This document shows positions 1 to 8,468 of a stretch of DNA of 64,000 bases, piece after piece (the first letter of the stretch is position 1; each line of letters begins with the position of its first letter). The notes below the pieces were generated by a model, which ran no database searches, was not told where the DNA came from, and was given only the letters and a program-made list of their open reading frames with translations. This DNA comes from CAZEMR01 sp964513465. Its GTDB lineage: Bacteria > Bacteroidota > Ignavibacteria > Kapaibacteriales > UBA2268. The stretch spans positions 1-64,000 of the forward strand of contig CAZEMR010000005.1 of NCBI GenBank assembly GCA_964513465.1. Direction: 5' to 3'. A program made the translations under genes and the position numbers.

Positions 1-126
1 ATAAGCCCTAAAAATACAAACAGCTTAGAAAATTTCGTCATCAACAAACTCCGTAATGATAATATAAAAATATGTTCGAAAAAATTTTTATAATATAAGA
101 AATTGCCCACAAAAATGCGAATTTTC

Positions 127-474
127 TCACTCTCCCAAACGCTTGTGCAGGTAGAACATGGCGCCCGTCAGCGGGATGAACCAGAAGATAAGGCCGTCCA
201 CCGGGCTGCCCGTAAATATCCAGTAGAAAAGGACATACAGCCCGAAGCCGACCCAGGTGAGCCATAGCCCCGCGATCTCGCGGAACCATCCGGCGATTAG
301 CCCCGCCAGCATTATCGAGAAGCTGCCGAGCAGCACCCAGTCCCCGGTGGTCATCGTCTCCGGATCGGGCGTCTGGCTGCACGCGGCGGCCAGCACGATG
401 GCCAGCACAGCCAGACTCACGACGCGGGATAGCCAGAACAGCGCAAGCCGGGCGTATTTGCGGGCGTCACTCAT
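127..474 (-). CDS. Small multi-pass membrane protein, unknown function
   Basis: A 115-residue hydrophobic protein with about four predicted membrane segments (roughly residues 15-32, 46-63, 69-88, 92-110). Its start codon overlaps the end of the upstream metallopeptidase gene by 8 bases, so the two are probably translated as a coupled pair. I recognise no family. The first segment ends in Ala-Ala-Cys, which resembles a lipobox, but the further membrane spans and late position make a lipoprotein unlikely. The coupling suggests a role linked to the peptidase; that is inference only. Confidence 0.7.
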   Translation of the reverse strand: MSDARKYARLALFWLSRVVSLAVLAIVLAAACSQTPDPETMTTGDWVLLGSFSIMLAGLIAGWFREIAGLWLTWVGFGLYVLFYWIFTGSPVDGLIFWFIPLTGAMFYLHKRLGE

Positions 475-1783
475 TGCGCAGGCGCTCCGGGGTCATTGGC
501 GTTGTAAGTATGTGGCGGAATACGTCCCAGCGGCGGACTTCGGAGGTGTCGCCGCCGTGGCGTTTGACGTAGCTTTTGACTAGGCGTTCGCCGGCGACGT
601 AGTTGACCACGTAGGAGCGGTAGCGCTCGATAAAGTCGAGGTGCTTTTCGGCCTGCTCGCGGCTGCGTAGCTGGTATTTCATCAGCCAGACGGCGGTTTG
701 GTCGCGGGTGATATCGCCATCGAGATACATGCGGGCGGCGTCGATACCTGCGTAGTCGAGATTTTCCTTCATGTCCTGAATTTTGAAATAAAGCCCGGCG
801 AGCGAGGTGTCGAGTCCGGCAATGGGGAATATCACTTTTTTGGCAAAATCGACTCGCGAATCGCCGGGGAATGCCATGCTGACTGCGTAATTGGCCGAGC
901 CTTCGGATACCAGCGCGAAGGGCGAGAATAGCGGCAGAATCGAGAATTCAGTCCAGCCGCTGTCCTGATACAGCAAATGCTCAGTCAGCGAATGATAAAC
1001 GTGGTGGCCGGGATAGGCCTCGTGCGCGGCGATTGTGATGACCATATCCGGATGGAATTCAAAGTCGCGGTTGATCTGGATCACACTATGCGCATTGCCC
1101 TTGAACCAGTTATAAGCGGGCCAGGGTTCGCCCTCGATATATTCAACGCCGAAGCTCTCGCCTGCGGGCAGCTCCAGGTGCTTATAGGTGGCATTCTTGC
1201 AGTGGCGGAGTGTGACGTCGATAGCGCGTGCAAGATCGTCTGGCGGGATCACGAATTGCTTTTTAAAATCGATGTATCGCTCGACAATGCCGCCGCGTCC
1301 GGGCAGCAAAGTGTCGAGCCCCTGGATTATATCTTTATAGAATTGCTCGGGATATGAATCCACCGTGACTCCATAAAGCGAGCGGGATTCCTCGTCGAAT
1401 GTCATGCGAATGCCCGATGCGAAACGCGCGCGTGCGGCCAGCGAGGCAATCTGCGAGCGCAGGAATTCCCAGCGCATCCGGCGAAGTGTGTCGAAATGCT
1501 GAGGATTATACCCATCGAGCACATTGACCAGCGAATCCGCCCGGGCGATGATAACATCGAGCGAAAGGGTGTCCACCTCGGATTGCGTTTTAAAAATTTC
1601 CGGACCAAAATATGCATCCACATAATGCGGATCGTGATGCCCGAGCTGGAGCGCAAGGCGGACAAATTCGCCGGAGGTGCACTGCAGATCGGACTTAAGC
1701 TCGACTGTTTTCTGCTCGGGCTGGCATGAAGCAGCAAGCATGAGAATTATTGAAATAATCGAAAATTTGTAAAAAATATTCAT
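467..1783 (-). CDS. DUF885-type zinc metallopeptidase lipoprotein
   Basis: A 438-residue protein with an N-terminal lipoprotein signal: a hydrophobic stretch followed by a lipobox ending at Cys20, so it should be anchored in the envelope facing the periplasm. The motif HEAYPGHH at residues 254-261 is the zinc-binding HExxH-like signature of the DUF885 family, and the downstream EGSANYA (Glu294) fits the third metal ligand of gluzincins. The DUF885 family is widespread in bacteria and is inferred to be peptidase-like; its substrate is unknown. It overlaps the small downstream membrane protein by 8 bases. Family assignment is firm, substrate unknown. Confidence 0.85.
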   Translation of the reverse strand: MNIFYKFSIISIILMLAASCQPEQKTVELKSDLQCTSGEFVRLALQLGHHDPHYVDAYFGPEIFKTQSEVDTLSLDVIIARADSLVNVLDGYNPQHFDTLRRMRWEFLRSQIASLAARARFASGIRMTFDEESRSLYGVTVDSYPEQFYKDIIQGLDTLLPGRGGIVERYIDFKKQFVIPPDDLARAIDVTLRHCKNATYKHLELPAGESFGVEYIEGEPWPAYNWFKGNAHSVIQINRDFEFHPDMVITIAAHEAYPGHHVYHSLTEHLLYQDSGWTEFSILPLFSPFALVSEGSANYAVSMAFPGDSRVDFAKKVIFPIAGLDTSLAGLYFKIQDMKENLDYAGIDAARMYLDGDITRDQTAVWLMKYQLRSREQAEKHLDFIERYRSYVVNYVAGERLVKSYVKRHGGDTSEVRRWDVFRHILTTPMTPERLRNE

Positions 1784-1863
1784 TGCGCCGACTTTCGGAT
1801 GGTAATTATATATTTATTAAAAATCGAAATTAAGCAAATTCTTAATTTTTTAATAATATATAT

Positions 1864-2862
1864 TTATCTGTTAAGGTCGACTACCACGCGCCCGGTCTGT
1901 CCGCCGCGGAGAATAAGCTCGATCTCCGGGTCGAGGTCCTCGAGCGAGACGATGCGGACGATGTCCATCCGGCGGTCGATAAGCCAGTCCGAGGCGATGC
2001 GGTCCCACACATGCAGCCGGACGTCCATTGGGCGCTCTGCCGAGTCGATGCCGGTAAGCGTAACCCCGCGCAATATAAAGGGATATACAGAGGTCTCGAA
2101 TTTATCGTCCTCGACATTGCCCAGGCAGCAGACCACTCCGCGGTGCTTTGTCGAGCGGATAACGGTCGAGAGCGTCACCCCGCCAACGGTATCGATTGCG
2201 CCCATCCAGCGGCCGCCGAGCAGCGGGCGTCCGGATTCGTCGCGGACGTCTTCCCGCGAAAGGACGTCCACAGCGCCGAGTTTTTCGAGGTATTCGCGGG
2301 CGCCATCCTTGCCGGTGGAGGCCAGCGCGCGATAGCCGGCTTTGGCGAGCATCCCTACGGCCAGCGATCCCACGCCGCCAGTGGCGCCGGTTACGAGCAC
2401 ATCCTCGCCGGGATTGACCCCATTGCGCCGCAGTTCGTACATGCAAATCCCCGCGGTAAAGCCCGCAGTGCCGTAGATCATCGAATCGAGCAGCGAGATA
2501 GTCGGCGGCAGCGGCACTGGCCAGTCGGCGGGCACACGGATGAATTCGGCGAATCCGCCAGAGGTATTCATCCCCAGGTCGCGGCCGGTGACGACGACCC
2601 TTGCGCCGGGCTTGAATTTGCCGGTGCGGTCTTCGACCACCTCGCCGGCGGCGTCGATGCCGGGCGTATGCGGATAGCGCCGGGTAATGCCCTTATGGCC
2701 GCGCGCCGATAGCGCATCCTTATAATTAAGCGAGCTGTAGCTGACCTTGATCAGGACGTCATTATCGGGCAGCTGGCTGATCTCTTTTTCGCCGATTTTG
2801 CGGCTGAATTTATTCGGCTCGTATTCTTCGGTAATCATAGCTCTGAAGCGTATATTATCCAT
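1864..2862 (-). CDS. acuI: YhdH/AcuI-family quinone oxidoreductase (acryloyl-CoA reductase type)
   Basis: A zinc-free medium-chain dehydrogenase/reductase of 332 residues, the usual length for YhdH/AcuI. The N-terminal segment SSLNYKDALS (43-52) and the nucleotide-binding GATGGVGSLA (159-168) are characteristic. Characterised relatives reduce acryloyl-CoA to propionyl-CoA with NADPH; others are annotated simply as quinone oxidoreductases. It is divergent from the 3-hydroxybutyryl-CoA dehydrogenase gene across a 158-bp AT-rich spacer, so a shared acyl-CoA theme is plausible but not shown. Subfamily assignment is good; physiological substrate uncertain. Confidence 0.85.
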   Translation of the reverse strand: MDNIRFRAMITEEYEPNKFSRKIGEKEISQLPDNDVLIKVSYSSLNYKDALSARGHKGITRRYPHTPGIDAAGEVVEDRTGKFKPGARVVVTGRDLGMNTSGGFAEFIRVPADWPVPLPPTISLLDSMIYGTAGFTAGICMYELRRNGVNPGEDVLVTGATGGVGSLAVGMLAKAGYRALASTGKDGAREYLEKLGAVDVLSREDVRDESGRPLLGGRWMGAIDTVGGVTLSTVIRSTKHRGVVCCLGNVEDDKFETSVYPFILRGVTLTGIDSAERPMDVRLHVWDRIASDWLIDRRMDIVRIVSLEDLDPEIELILRGGQTGRVVVDLNR

Positions 2863-3020
2863 AATTTCACTCCGGAATAATTATATATGCGGAAATTTTT
2901 GGGGAATCAATAATTTATTCGATTATAAAATACGATTCATTTCATTTTTTCCAAAAGTTTTATTACATTCCACTATCTCTTACCGCATTCGTATCCACAA
3001 ATAATTGAGAAAGGTTTCCA

Positions 3021-3902
3021 ATGCAGATCAAAAAAGTCATGGTAATCGGAGCCGGTACAATGGGCAACGGCATTTCGCACGTGTTCGCCCAGTCCGGATT
3101 CGATGTTGTACTGGTTGACGCCTACGAAGACGCCCTCAAAAAAGGTCTCGCCACCATCGAGAAAAATTTTAACAGAATGCTCAAAAAAGGCAAAATCGCC
3201 GAGGACGACATGCAGGCCGCGCTCGGACGCATCACCACCTCGCTCGATATGGAAGCCGGCGCCGACGCCCACTTCGCTGTCGAGGCCGTCTCCGAAAACA
3301 AGAAGCTGAAGTTCGACCTTTTCAAAAAAATGGACGACATCACCCGCGACGACATTATTCTCGCCACCAACACATCGACCATCTCGATTACCGAAATCGC
3401 AGCCGTCACCAAGCGCCCGGGGCAGGTGATCGGTATGCACTTTATGAACCCCGTGCCGATGATGAAGCTCGTCGAGGTAATCCGCGGGCTGGCAACGGAC
3501 GACGATACTTACGAGACGGTGCACAACCTATGCGTGCTGCTCGGCAAAACGCCCATTCTGGCGAATGATTATCCCGGTTTTATCGCCAACCGCATACTCA
3601 TGCCGCTCATCAACGAGGCGATATTCGCAGTTATGGAAAATGTGGGGACGGTCGAAGCAATCGACGGAGTAGCAAAGCTGGGCCTGGCGCATCCGATGGG
3701 GCCGCTCACGCTTGCCGATCTGATCGGGCTCGACACCACGCTGGCGATTATGGAAGTATTGCACGAAGACTACGGCGATCCGCGGTTCCGCCCGGCGCCA
3801 TTGCTCAAAAAGATGGTCGCGGCGGGATATTATGGCCGCAAGACCGGCAAAGGATTTTATGATTACACGGGCGAAGAACCCAGCCCCACGAAATTATTTT
3901 GA
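3021..3902 (+). CDS. hbd: 3-hydroxybutyryl-CoA dehydrogenase
   Basis: A single-function 3-hydroxyacyl-CoA dehydrogenase (293 residues) that interconverts acetoacetyl-CoA and 3-hydroxybutyryl-CoA with NAD(P)H in the cytoplasm. The Rossmann motif GAGTMGNGI is at residues 10-18. The catalytic region has Ser119 in NTSTISITE, His140 in GMHFMNP and Glu152 following, all in the expected order. The C-terminal domain ends with the usual GRKTGKGFYDY. The start is supported by an AGAAAGG ribosome site just upstream. It could serve fatty-acid or butyrate metabolism; the neighbours do not decide which. Confidence 0.93.
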   Translation: MQIKKVMVIGAGTMGNGISHVFAQSGFDVVLVDAYEDALKKGLATIEKNFNRMLKKGKIAEDDMQAALGRITTSLDMEAGADAHFAVEAVSENKKLKFDLFKKMDDITRDDIILATNTSTISITEIAAVTKRPGQVIGMHFMNPVPMMKLVEVIRGLATDDDTYETVHNLCVLLGKTPILANDYPGFIANRILMPLINEAIFAVMENVGTVEAIDGVAKLGLAHPMGPLTLADLIGLDTTLAIMEVLHEDYGDPRFRPAPLLKKMVAAGYYGRKTGKGFYDYTGEEPSPTKLF

Positions 3903-4000
3903 AATAACAAATGAATTTTACCTTGCGATATATTATATTTTGGCAGGTAATTCGTTCCTTTTATTAAGCACTATTCCGGGAACTATCCTGCGGAGGTTAA

Positions 4001-4702
4001 ATGAGAGAATCACAGACCCGCAAATTCGACTCAGACGATCCGGACGTATTGGCAGCCTATCAGGCCGAAACCAACGGCGATTTTCTGCGCGCTATCGATT
4101 ACTACAAAAAAGCAATCGATCGCAATCCGGACCTCGGCATTGTCCATAAGCATCTGGGCAATGTCCATTACCGCCTCGGTATGCTCGAGGAAGCAACGCA
4201 TCATCTGGAAGAGGCGGTGAAATTGCTGCCAGAGTACCCAACCGCCCGCTACGAGCTGGCTATGGCATACTACCGCCACGCGCGAATCAAGGACGCAATC
4301 GATACGATGCTCATCGTGCTCGATCTCGACCGCGATTTCCTGATGGCGCACTACTGGCTGGGAATTCTGCATTATCACTACGGCGATCTTTATCGATCCA
4401 GAGAATTTTATACTTATGTTACCCAAAAGCGGCCGGACTTCACGATCGCGTATTTCCATCTCGGCGTGGTCAATCTGCGCCTGGGATATTACGAGGATTC
4501 AGTTGATAATTTCCAGAAAATTATCGAAAAAAATCCGGAAAGCCCGGCAGCATATGCACTTATCGGCGACGCCTATCTCAATCTCGACCGCAAGTACGAC
4601 GCACGCAAAGCCTATAAAAAAGCTCTCTCGCTGGACCCCAACGACCACAAAGCACGCAACGGCCTCGCCGCAGTAGAGGATTTCGGCGGAGTCAATTTCT
4701 GA
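4001..4702 (+). CDS. Tetratricopeptide-repeat protein
   Basis: A 233-residue soluble protein made almost wholly of about five tetratricopeptide repeats, seen as recurring patterns such as the 34-residue spacing of Tyr/Ala/Pro positions (for example YKKAIDRNPDLG, then LDPNDHKARNG at the C-terminus). No signal peptide or membrane segment. The start is set by a GGAGG site at 3991-3995. TPR proteins act as protein-binding scaffolds; no partner can be inferred. It stands alone between the dehydrogenase gene and a structured intergenic region. Confidence 0.85.
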   Translation: MRESQTRKFDSDDPDVLAAYQAETNGDFLRAIDYYKKAIDRNPDLGIVHKHLGNVHYRLGMLEEATHHLEEAVKLLPEYPTARYELAMAYYRHARIKDAIDTMLIVLDLDRDFLMAHYWLGILHYHYGDLYRSREFYTYVTQKRPDFTIAYFHLGVVNLRLGYYEDSVDNFQKIIEKNPESPAAYALIGDAYLNLDRKYDARKAYKKALSLDPNDHKARNGLAAVEDFGGVNF

Positions 4703-4731
4703 TAACATTTTTTTGATAATTCGGACTTCAT

Positions 4732-4796
4732 CTGCTATGGGCGGTTTCCCCCGAACGGGATGCCGCCCTGTGGCAGCTCTGAGCCGCCTTTTATAT
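4732..4796 (+). terminator. Structured intergenic RNA segment, possible terminator
   Basis: After the TPR gene the DNA forms a nested hairpin: CTGC near 4732 can pair with GCAG near 4774, GGGCGG (4739-4744) pairs with CCGCCC (4763-4768), and an inner CCC/GGG pair closes the loop. A second short stem using GTGGC and GCCGC follows, ending in a TTTTATATT run. This could be a two-part terminator or the leader of the NYN gene. It matches no riboswitch I know. Confidence 0.4.
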
Positions 4797-4826
4797 TAAT
4801 ATTGTTTAATTAAAATTTAATTTATT

Positions 4827-5441
4827 ATGGAACATTTCATACTCGACGGGAACAATCTGATGTACAAAGACCGCCAGCTCCATTCGGTGCTGCGTACGTC
4901 GATACCCCACGCTCAGAACGCGCTGGTGAGGATTATCAATCACTACGCCGGCCAGCACAAGAAATTCCGCGTCACGATTGTCTTCGACGGACTTGCCGAG
5001 ATCGAGGCCCCGCTCGCGCCAAACGTATTCGTCAAATCATCCGGCTCCGACCAGGCGGATAACCTGATCAAAGAGCAGGTCAGAATCTGCGAAAATCCGA
5101 AGCTGTGCACCATCGTATCATCCGATATGGAGGTATATAACTATGCGCGGATAAATGGCTGCAAAGCAGTGCTATGCGAGGAATTTCTGAACGACTGCGT
5201 CGAATCCGCCGGAATAATCGAGGATCAGGAAAACGCCGAAAAGCCGCTTTCGGTATCAAAAAGCGAAGTCAAAAAAATGAGAAAGCTGTTTGGGGATATG
5301 GCCGAAGACGAGCGCAAAAAAGACCGGCGTAGCCACGAAGAAGATAAGCCTCGCGAAAAGAAAAAGTCCAGCAAGAAAATTATTCGCGAGGAAATCCCGG
5401 ATACAGAATTACTTCGCCTGAAGAAACATTTTAAAAAATAG
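4827..5441 (+). CDS. NYN-domain (YacP/Rae1-like) putative ribonuclease
   Basis: A 204-residue protein whose first ~130 residues fit the YacP-type NYN/PIN-like fold: an early FILDGNNLM with Asp7, a mid acidic FDG, the SGSDQADNLI stretch and TIVSSDMEVYNYA. These are the positions where NYN nucleases bind metal. YacP (Rae1) of Bacillus is a ribosome-associated mRNA endonuclease, so an RNA-cleaving role is likely by family. The last ~70 residues are highly charged and lysine-rich, possibly RNA- or ribosome-binding. The leader is AT-rich without a clear Shine-Dalgarno site. Confidence 0.8.
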   Translation: MEHFILDGNNLMYKDRQLHSVLRTSIPHAQNALVRIINHYAGQHKKFRVTIVFDGLAEIEAPLAPNVFVKSSGSDQADNLIKEQVRICENPKLCTIVSSDMEVYNYARINGCKAVLCEEFLNDCVESAGIIEDQENAEKPLSVSKSEVKKMRKLFGDMAEDERKKDRRSHEEDKPREKKKSSKKIIREEIPDTELLRLKKHFKK

Positions 5442-5522
5442 GAGAGGGCCGGCCAAAATTTTCTGATACGGGCAGCTAATTGCCGCCCGCAGGGAATCTT
5501 TATTTCGTGGCGCGGCCCCCTC
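5442..5522. terminator. Large stem-loop between convergent genes
   Basis: The 88-bp gap between the NYN gene and the DUF35 gene holds an interrupted long stem (GAGAGGGCCGGCC at 5442-5454 against GGCGCGGCCCCCTC at 5509-5522) enclosing a smaller CGGGC/GCCCG hairpin around 5469-5489. Its place between convergent genes suggests a shared transcription barrier, although neither side has a long T-run. Confidence 0.45.
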
Positions 5523-5529
5523 GGATGAA

Positions 5530-5919
5530 TCAAACAAGAATGGCTTTGTATCCGTAATTGATAATTCCGGATCCGCCCTCCTCTATTAATTTACGAAAGA
5601 CGAGCTCCACCTTTGCGCCGATCTTCACATCCTCGGGCTGGCAATCGACCACCTGCGCGGTCAGCCGTGCGCCCTCGTCGGTTTCGATAATCGCCACCGG
5701 AAACGGCGTCTGCTTTGCGAACTGATCCGCCGCGATGTTAATAATCGTGAACGAAAGGATTTTCCCGGTTCCCTTTAATTTAATCGTCTCATATTTAGTG
5801 CTGCCGGAGGTCGGATCGATATACCGCCTGGGAAGCGTAACGTATCCGCTGTCGAATTTCTGCGCCTCCAGCCTGTATCTGTGCGGGATTTCCCGCGTGT
5901 ATCTCTGACTATTAGCCAT
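5530..5919 (-). CDS. DUF35 (OB-fold) protein lacking the zinc-ribbon cysteines
   Basis: A 129-residue DUF35 protein. The start chosen is the ATG at 5919, whose A is also the last base of the thiolase stop codon (TAATG overlap). The alternative longer reading simply runs back through the thiolase gene. The segments REIPHRYRLE, LPRRY, GTGKILSFT and GARLTAQVVDC are typical of the family. Normal members carry two Cys pairs of an N-terminal zinc ribbon; here those positions read KFDSG and DPTSG, so no metal site is visible. In archaea DUF35 proteins hold acetoacetyl-CoA thiolase and HMG-CoA synthase together; the same three genes are adjacent here. Confidence 0.85.
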   Translation of the reverse strand: MANSQRYTREIPHRYRLEAQKFDSGYVTLPRRYIDPTSGSTKYETIKLKGTGKILSFTIINIAADQFAKQTPFPVAIIETDEGARLTAQVVDCQPEDVKIGAKVELVFRKLIEEGGSGIINYGYKAILV

Positions 5920-7067
5920 TATACTGCCTCCATAATATGTATAACACAACTTCCGCCGGAGCCGCCCATATTCTGGGCCATGCCGATTTTGGCGTCCTTC
6001 ACCTGGCGCTTGCCTGCTTCGCCGCGGAGCTGCTCGAAGCATTCCACTATCTGCGCAACTCCGGTCGCGCCGACGGGATGCCCCTTGGCTTTCAGTCCGC
6101 CGCTGGGGTTGATCACGACTTTGCCGCCATGGGTGGCCTGGCCTTCGGCTATCGCTTTGCCGCCCTTGCCGTAATCGAAGAATCCGAGTTCTTCGGCGAC
6201 AAGGATTTCCGCAATCGAGAAGCAGTCGTGCACCTCGACGAAATCGACATCCGCCGCGGATACACCGGCCATTTTGTAAGCCTTCTCGCCGGCGATTCTG
6301 ACTGCGTCGAGTTTGGTCAGATCGTCGTGGTCGTGCAGGGCAATCGGTCCGGTCGCCGAGCCAATGCCCAGTATTTTGACCGGTTTATCGGTGAATTCCT
6401 TAGCGCGTTCGAGCGGACATAGTATGACTGCTGCGGCGCCGTCGGTGATTGGCGAGCAATCCATCAATCTGAGCGGATCGGCCACCATCGAGGAGGTCAG
6501 TACGGTATCCAGCTTCAGCGGGAAGGGATACTGCGCATTGGGATTGTTGATAGCGTGGTTGTGGCATTTGATCGGCACCTGGGCGAGTTCTTCGCGGGTC
6601 AGTCCGTATTTATCCATATATGAACGCGCCATGATGGCGTAAAGTCCCGGGAAGGTAACGCCGTGGAATGCCTCGTATTCCTGATCGGCGGCGGTGGCGA
6701 GTATGAAAGTGCCGTCGTCGGCGTCCCACATTTTTTCGACTCCGCCGGCCAATACGATATCGCTCATGCCCGAGGCAACCTCGAGATATGCCGAGCGCAC
6801 GGACTGGCCGCCGGAAGAGCAGGCCGATTCGACACGTGTGGCCGAAATTCCCCTCTGCCCGATATAATCGGCCATCAGGGAGCTGAGATGTTCCTGGGCG
6901 GTGTATAATCCGCTGGACATCGCGCCGACGTACAGCGAATCAAGCTTTTCGACTCCGGCATTTTCCATAGCTTTAAGCGCGGCTTCGGCAAACATATCGC
7001 GGATACTCTGGTCCCACAGCTCGCCGAATCTTGTCATGCCGATGCCAATAATAGCAACTTCGCGCAT
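5919..7067 (-). CDS. Thiolase (archaeal/SCP2-like acetoacetyl-CoA thiolase)
   Basis: A 382-residue thiolase of the SCP2-like type common in archaea. The nucleophile lies in ESACSSGG (Cys83), followed by the HDCFSIAE histidine block and the C-terminal GHPVGATG histidine motif. Family chemistry is the Claisen condensation of two acetyl-CoA to acetoacetyl-CoA, or its reverse. It sits between the HMG-CoA synthase gene (19 bp upstream) and the DUF35 gene (overlapping by one base), the arrangement known from archaeal mevalonate operons, so formation of acetoacetyl-CoA for HMG-CoA synthesis is the best reading. Confidence 0.9.
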   Translation of the reverse strand: MREVAIIGIGMTRFGELWDQSIRDMFAEAALKAMENAGVEKLDSLYVGAMSSGLYTAQEHLSSLMADYIGQRGISATRVESACSSGGQSVRSAYLEVASGMSDIVLAGGVEKMWDADDGTFILATAADQEYEAFHGVTFPGLYAIMARSYMDKYGLTREELAQVPIKCHNHAINNPNAQYPFPLKLDTVLTSSMVADPLRLMDCSPITDGAAAVILCPLERAKEFTDKPVKILGIGSATGPIALHDHDDLTKLDAVRIAGEKAYKMAGVSAADVDFVEVHDCFSIAEILVAEELGFFDYGKGGKAIAEGQATHGGKVVINPSGGLKAKGHPVGATGVAQIVECFEQLRGEAGKRQVKDAKIGMAQNMGGSGGSCVIHIMEAV

Positions 7068-7085
7068 AATTTATATCCTTTCGAT

Positions 7086-8132
7086 TTATTCATTGAATAA
7101 TATTTTTTTGCGATAAGCGGCGTATTTGCCATAGGGCAGATATATCTTCTTTCCGTCGAGCAATTCGCGCGTCTTCGGGGCCAGATTCTGGATCTCGGCC
7201 AGCCGGTCTGTCGCCTGGAAAACGAATCCGTCCGAGCCCGCTCCCGAGCCGAAGGAAATCATGAATGCCTTCTCGCCGGGCCGCAGCACGTCAAGTATCG
7301 CTGCCATACCCGTGGGGGATGAGCCGGAATAGGTGTTGCCCATTTTATTGACCACCCAGCCCTGCTCCATCTGTTCGTTCGAGAAGCCAAGTATCTTGCC
7401 CGCCTTGAGCGGAAATTTGCCATTGGGCATATGGAATACGGCGTGGGCGAAGTCCTGTGGCTTCATGCCGGATTTGTCGAGCAGCGCCTGAGCGCAGCCG
7501 AGCACATGCTTGAAATATGCCGGTTCGCCGGTGAAGCGTCCGCCGTGGCGGGGATAATGCTGATATTCGCGGCGCCAGAAATCCGCGGTGTCGCTGGTGA
7601 ATGAATGTGTATATAATACCTCGGCGGCAACTTTTTCCGTACCGAAAATAAAGGCCGAGCCGCCCGCCGATGCCGAATATTCAAGCGCATCGCCCGGAGC
7701 CCCCTGCGAGGTATCCGCACCAATACCCATCGAATAGGGCATATTGCCCGATTTGACATGGCTGTACGATACGAACATTGCCTCAGAACCCGCCTTGCAG
7801 GCGAATTCGAAATCGGCGACGTGGACGTCCGGGCCAATGCCTAGGGCGTCTATCAGAACTGTGCCGGAGGGCTTTACTGCGTATGGATGCGATTCCGAGC
7901 CAATATATACCGCGCCGATGTCTTTCGGGTCGATACCGGCCCTTTTCAGCGCGTTTTTGGCCGCAGCTATTGATATTGTGATGGTGTCTTCGTCCGGAGC
8001 GGGCACCGTTTTTTCGCTCAGCAAAAGCCCGCGCTCGATTGTGGCCGGATCATCTCCCCACTGCTCTGCGATGGTTTTTGCTTTGATTCGATGTGCCGGA
8101 ACGTAAGAGCCATATCCTACGATACCTACCAT
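7086..8132 (-). CDS. Archaeal-type 3-hydroxy-3-methylglutaryl-CoA synthase
   Basis: A 348-residue HMG-CoA synthase of the archaeal class, starting at the ATG at 8132 with an AGAGGT site about ten bases upstream; a longer reading adds an unlikely 21-residue extension. It begins MVGIVGYGSYVP as in archaeal homologues. Catalytic residues appear as Glu80, Cys112 in FACKAGSE and His234 in FHMPNGKFP. It would condense acetoacetyl-CoA and acetyl-CoA to HMG-CoA, the entry to mevalonate. First gene of the operon with the thiolase and DUF35 genes. An HMG-CoA reductase is not in the window, so the pathway's completion is unproven. Confidence 0.9.
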   Translation of the reverse strand: MVGIVGYGSYVPAHRIKAKTIAEQWGDDPATIERGLLLSEKTVPAPDEDTITISIAAAKNALKRAGIDPKDIGAVYIGSESHPYAVKPSGTVLIDALGIGPDVHVADFEFACKAGSEAMFVSYSHVKSGNMPYSMGIGADTSQGAPGDALEYSASAGGSAFIFGTEKVAAEVLYTHSFTSDTADFWRREYQHYPRHGGRFTGEPAYFKHVLGCAQALLDKSGMKPQDFAHAVFHMPNGKFPLKAGKILGFSNEQMEQGWVVNKMGNTYSGSSPTGMAAILDVLRPGEKAFMISFGSGAGSDGFVFQATDRLAEIQNLAPKTRELLDGKKIYLPYGKYAAYRKKILFNE

Positions 8133-8468
8133 AAAACTTACCTCTGAAATGAATAATACAAAATGGAGATTGTGTGTGGGAACTATTACTATCAATTTTG
8201 AATGGCATTTTGAGATCTGATATTATAAATAAATAAATATTAAATGATCCGGATATTCCGGACCAGGAACAGCCACAGGCAATAGGATCGTATGCCGGGC
8301 GAGTGGGTCAGTTATTCGAAAGTCGTAGTGCGATTTGTCCGTTCATTTGCTGCGCAATCATGGCAGCCATTCATTTCAGCTAAAGCAAAGCCTGCTTAAT
8401 TCATTTCCGTATATAAGATAAGGCAAGAAAAGATAATTTCATAAAAAAATTTTCGAAAAAGTGAAAAT
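8133..8468. other. Gene-free spacer, 336 bp
   Basis: Lies between the start of the HMG-CoA synthase gene and the end of the BatA-like gene, both on the minus strand. It must hold the promoter of the HMG-CoA synthase operon. Around 8250 the hexamer TCCGGA occurs twice, three bases apart. The 8240-8400 part is richer in GC than the flanks, as in decayed coding sequence, but I could not match it to any protein. Confidence 0.4.
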
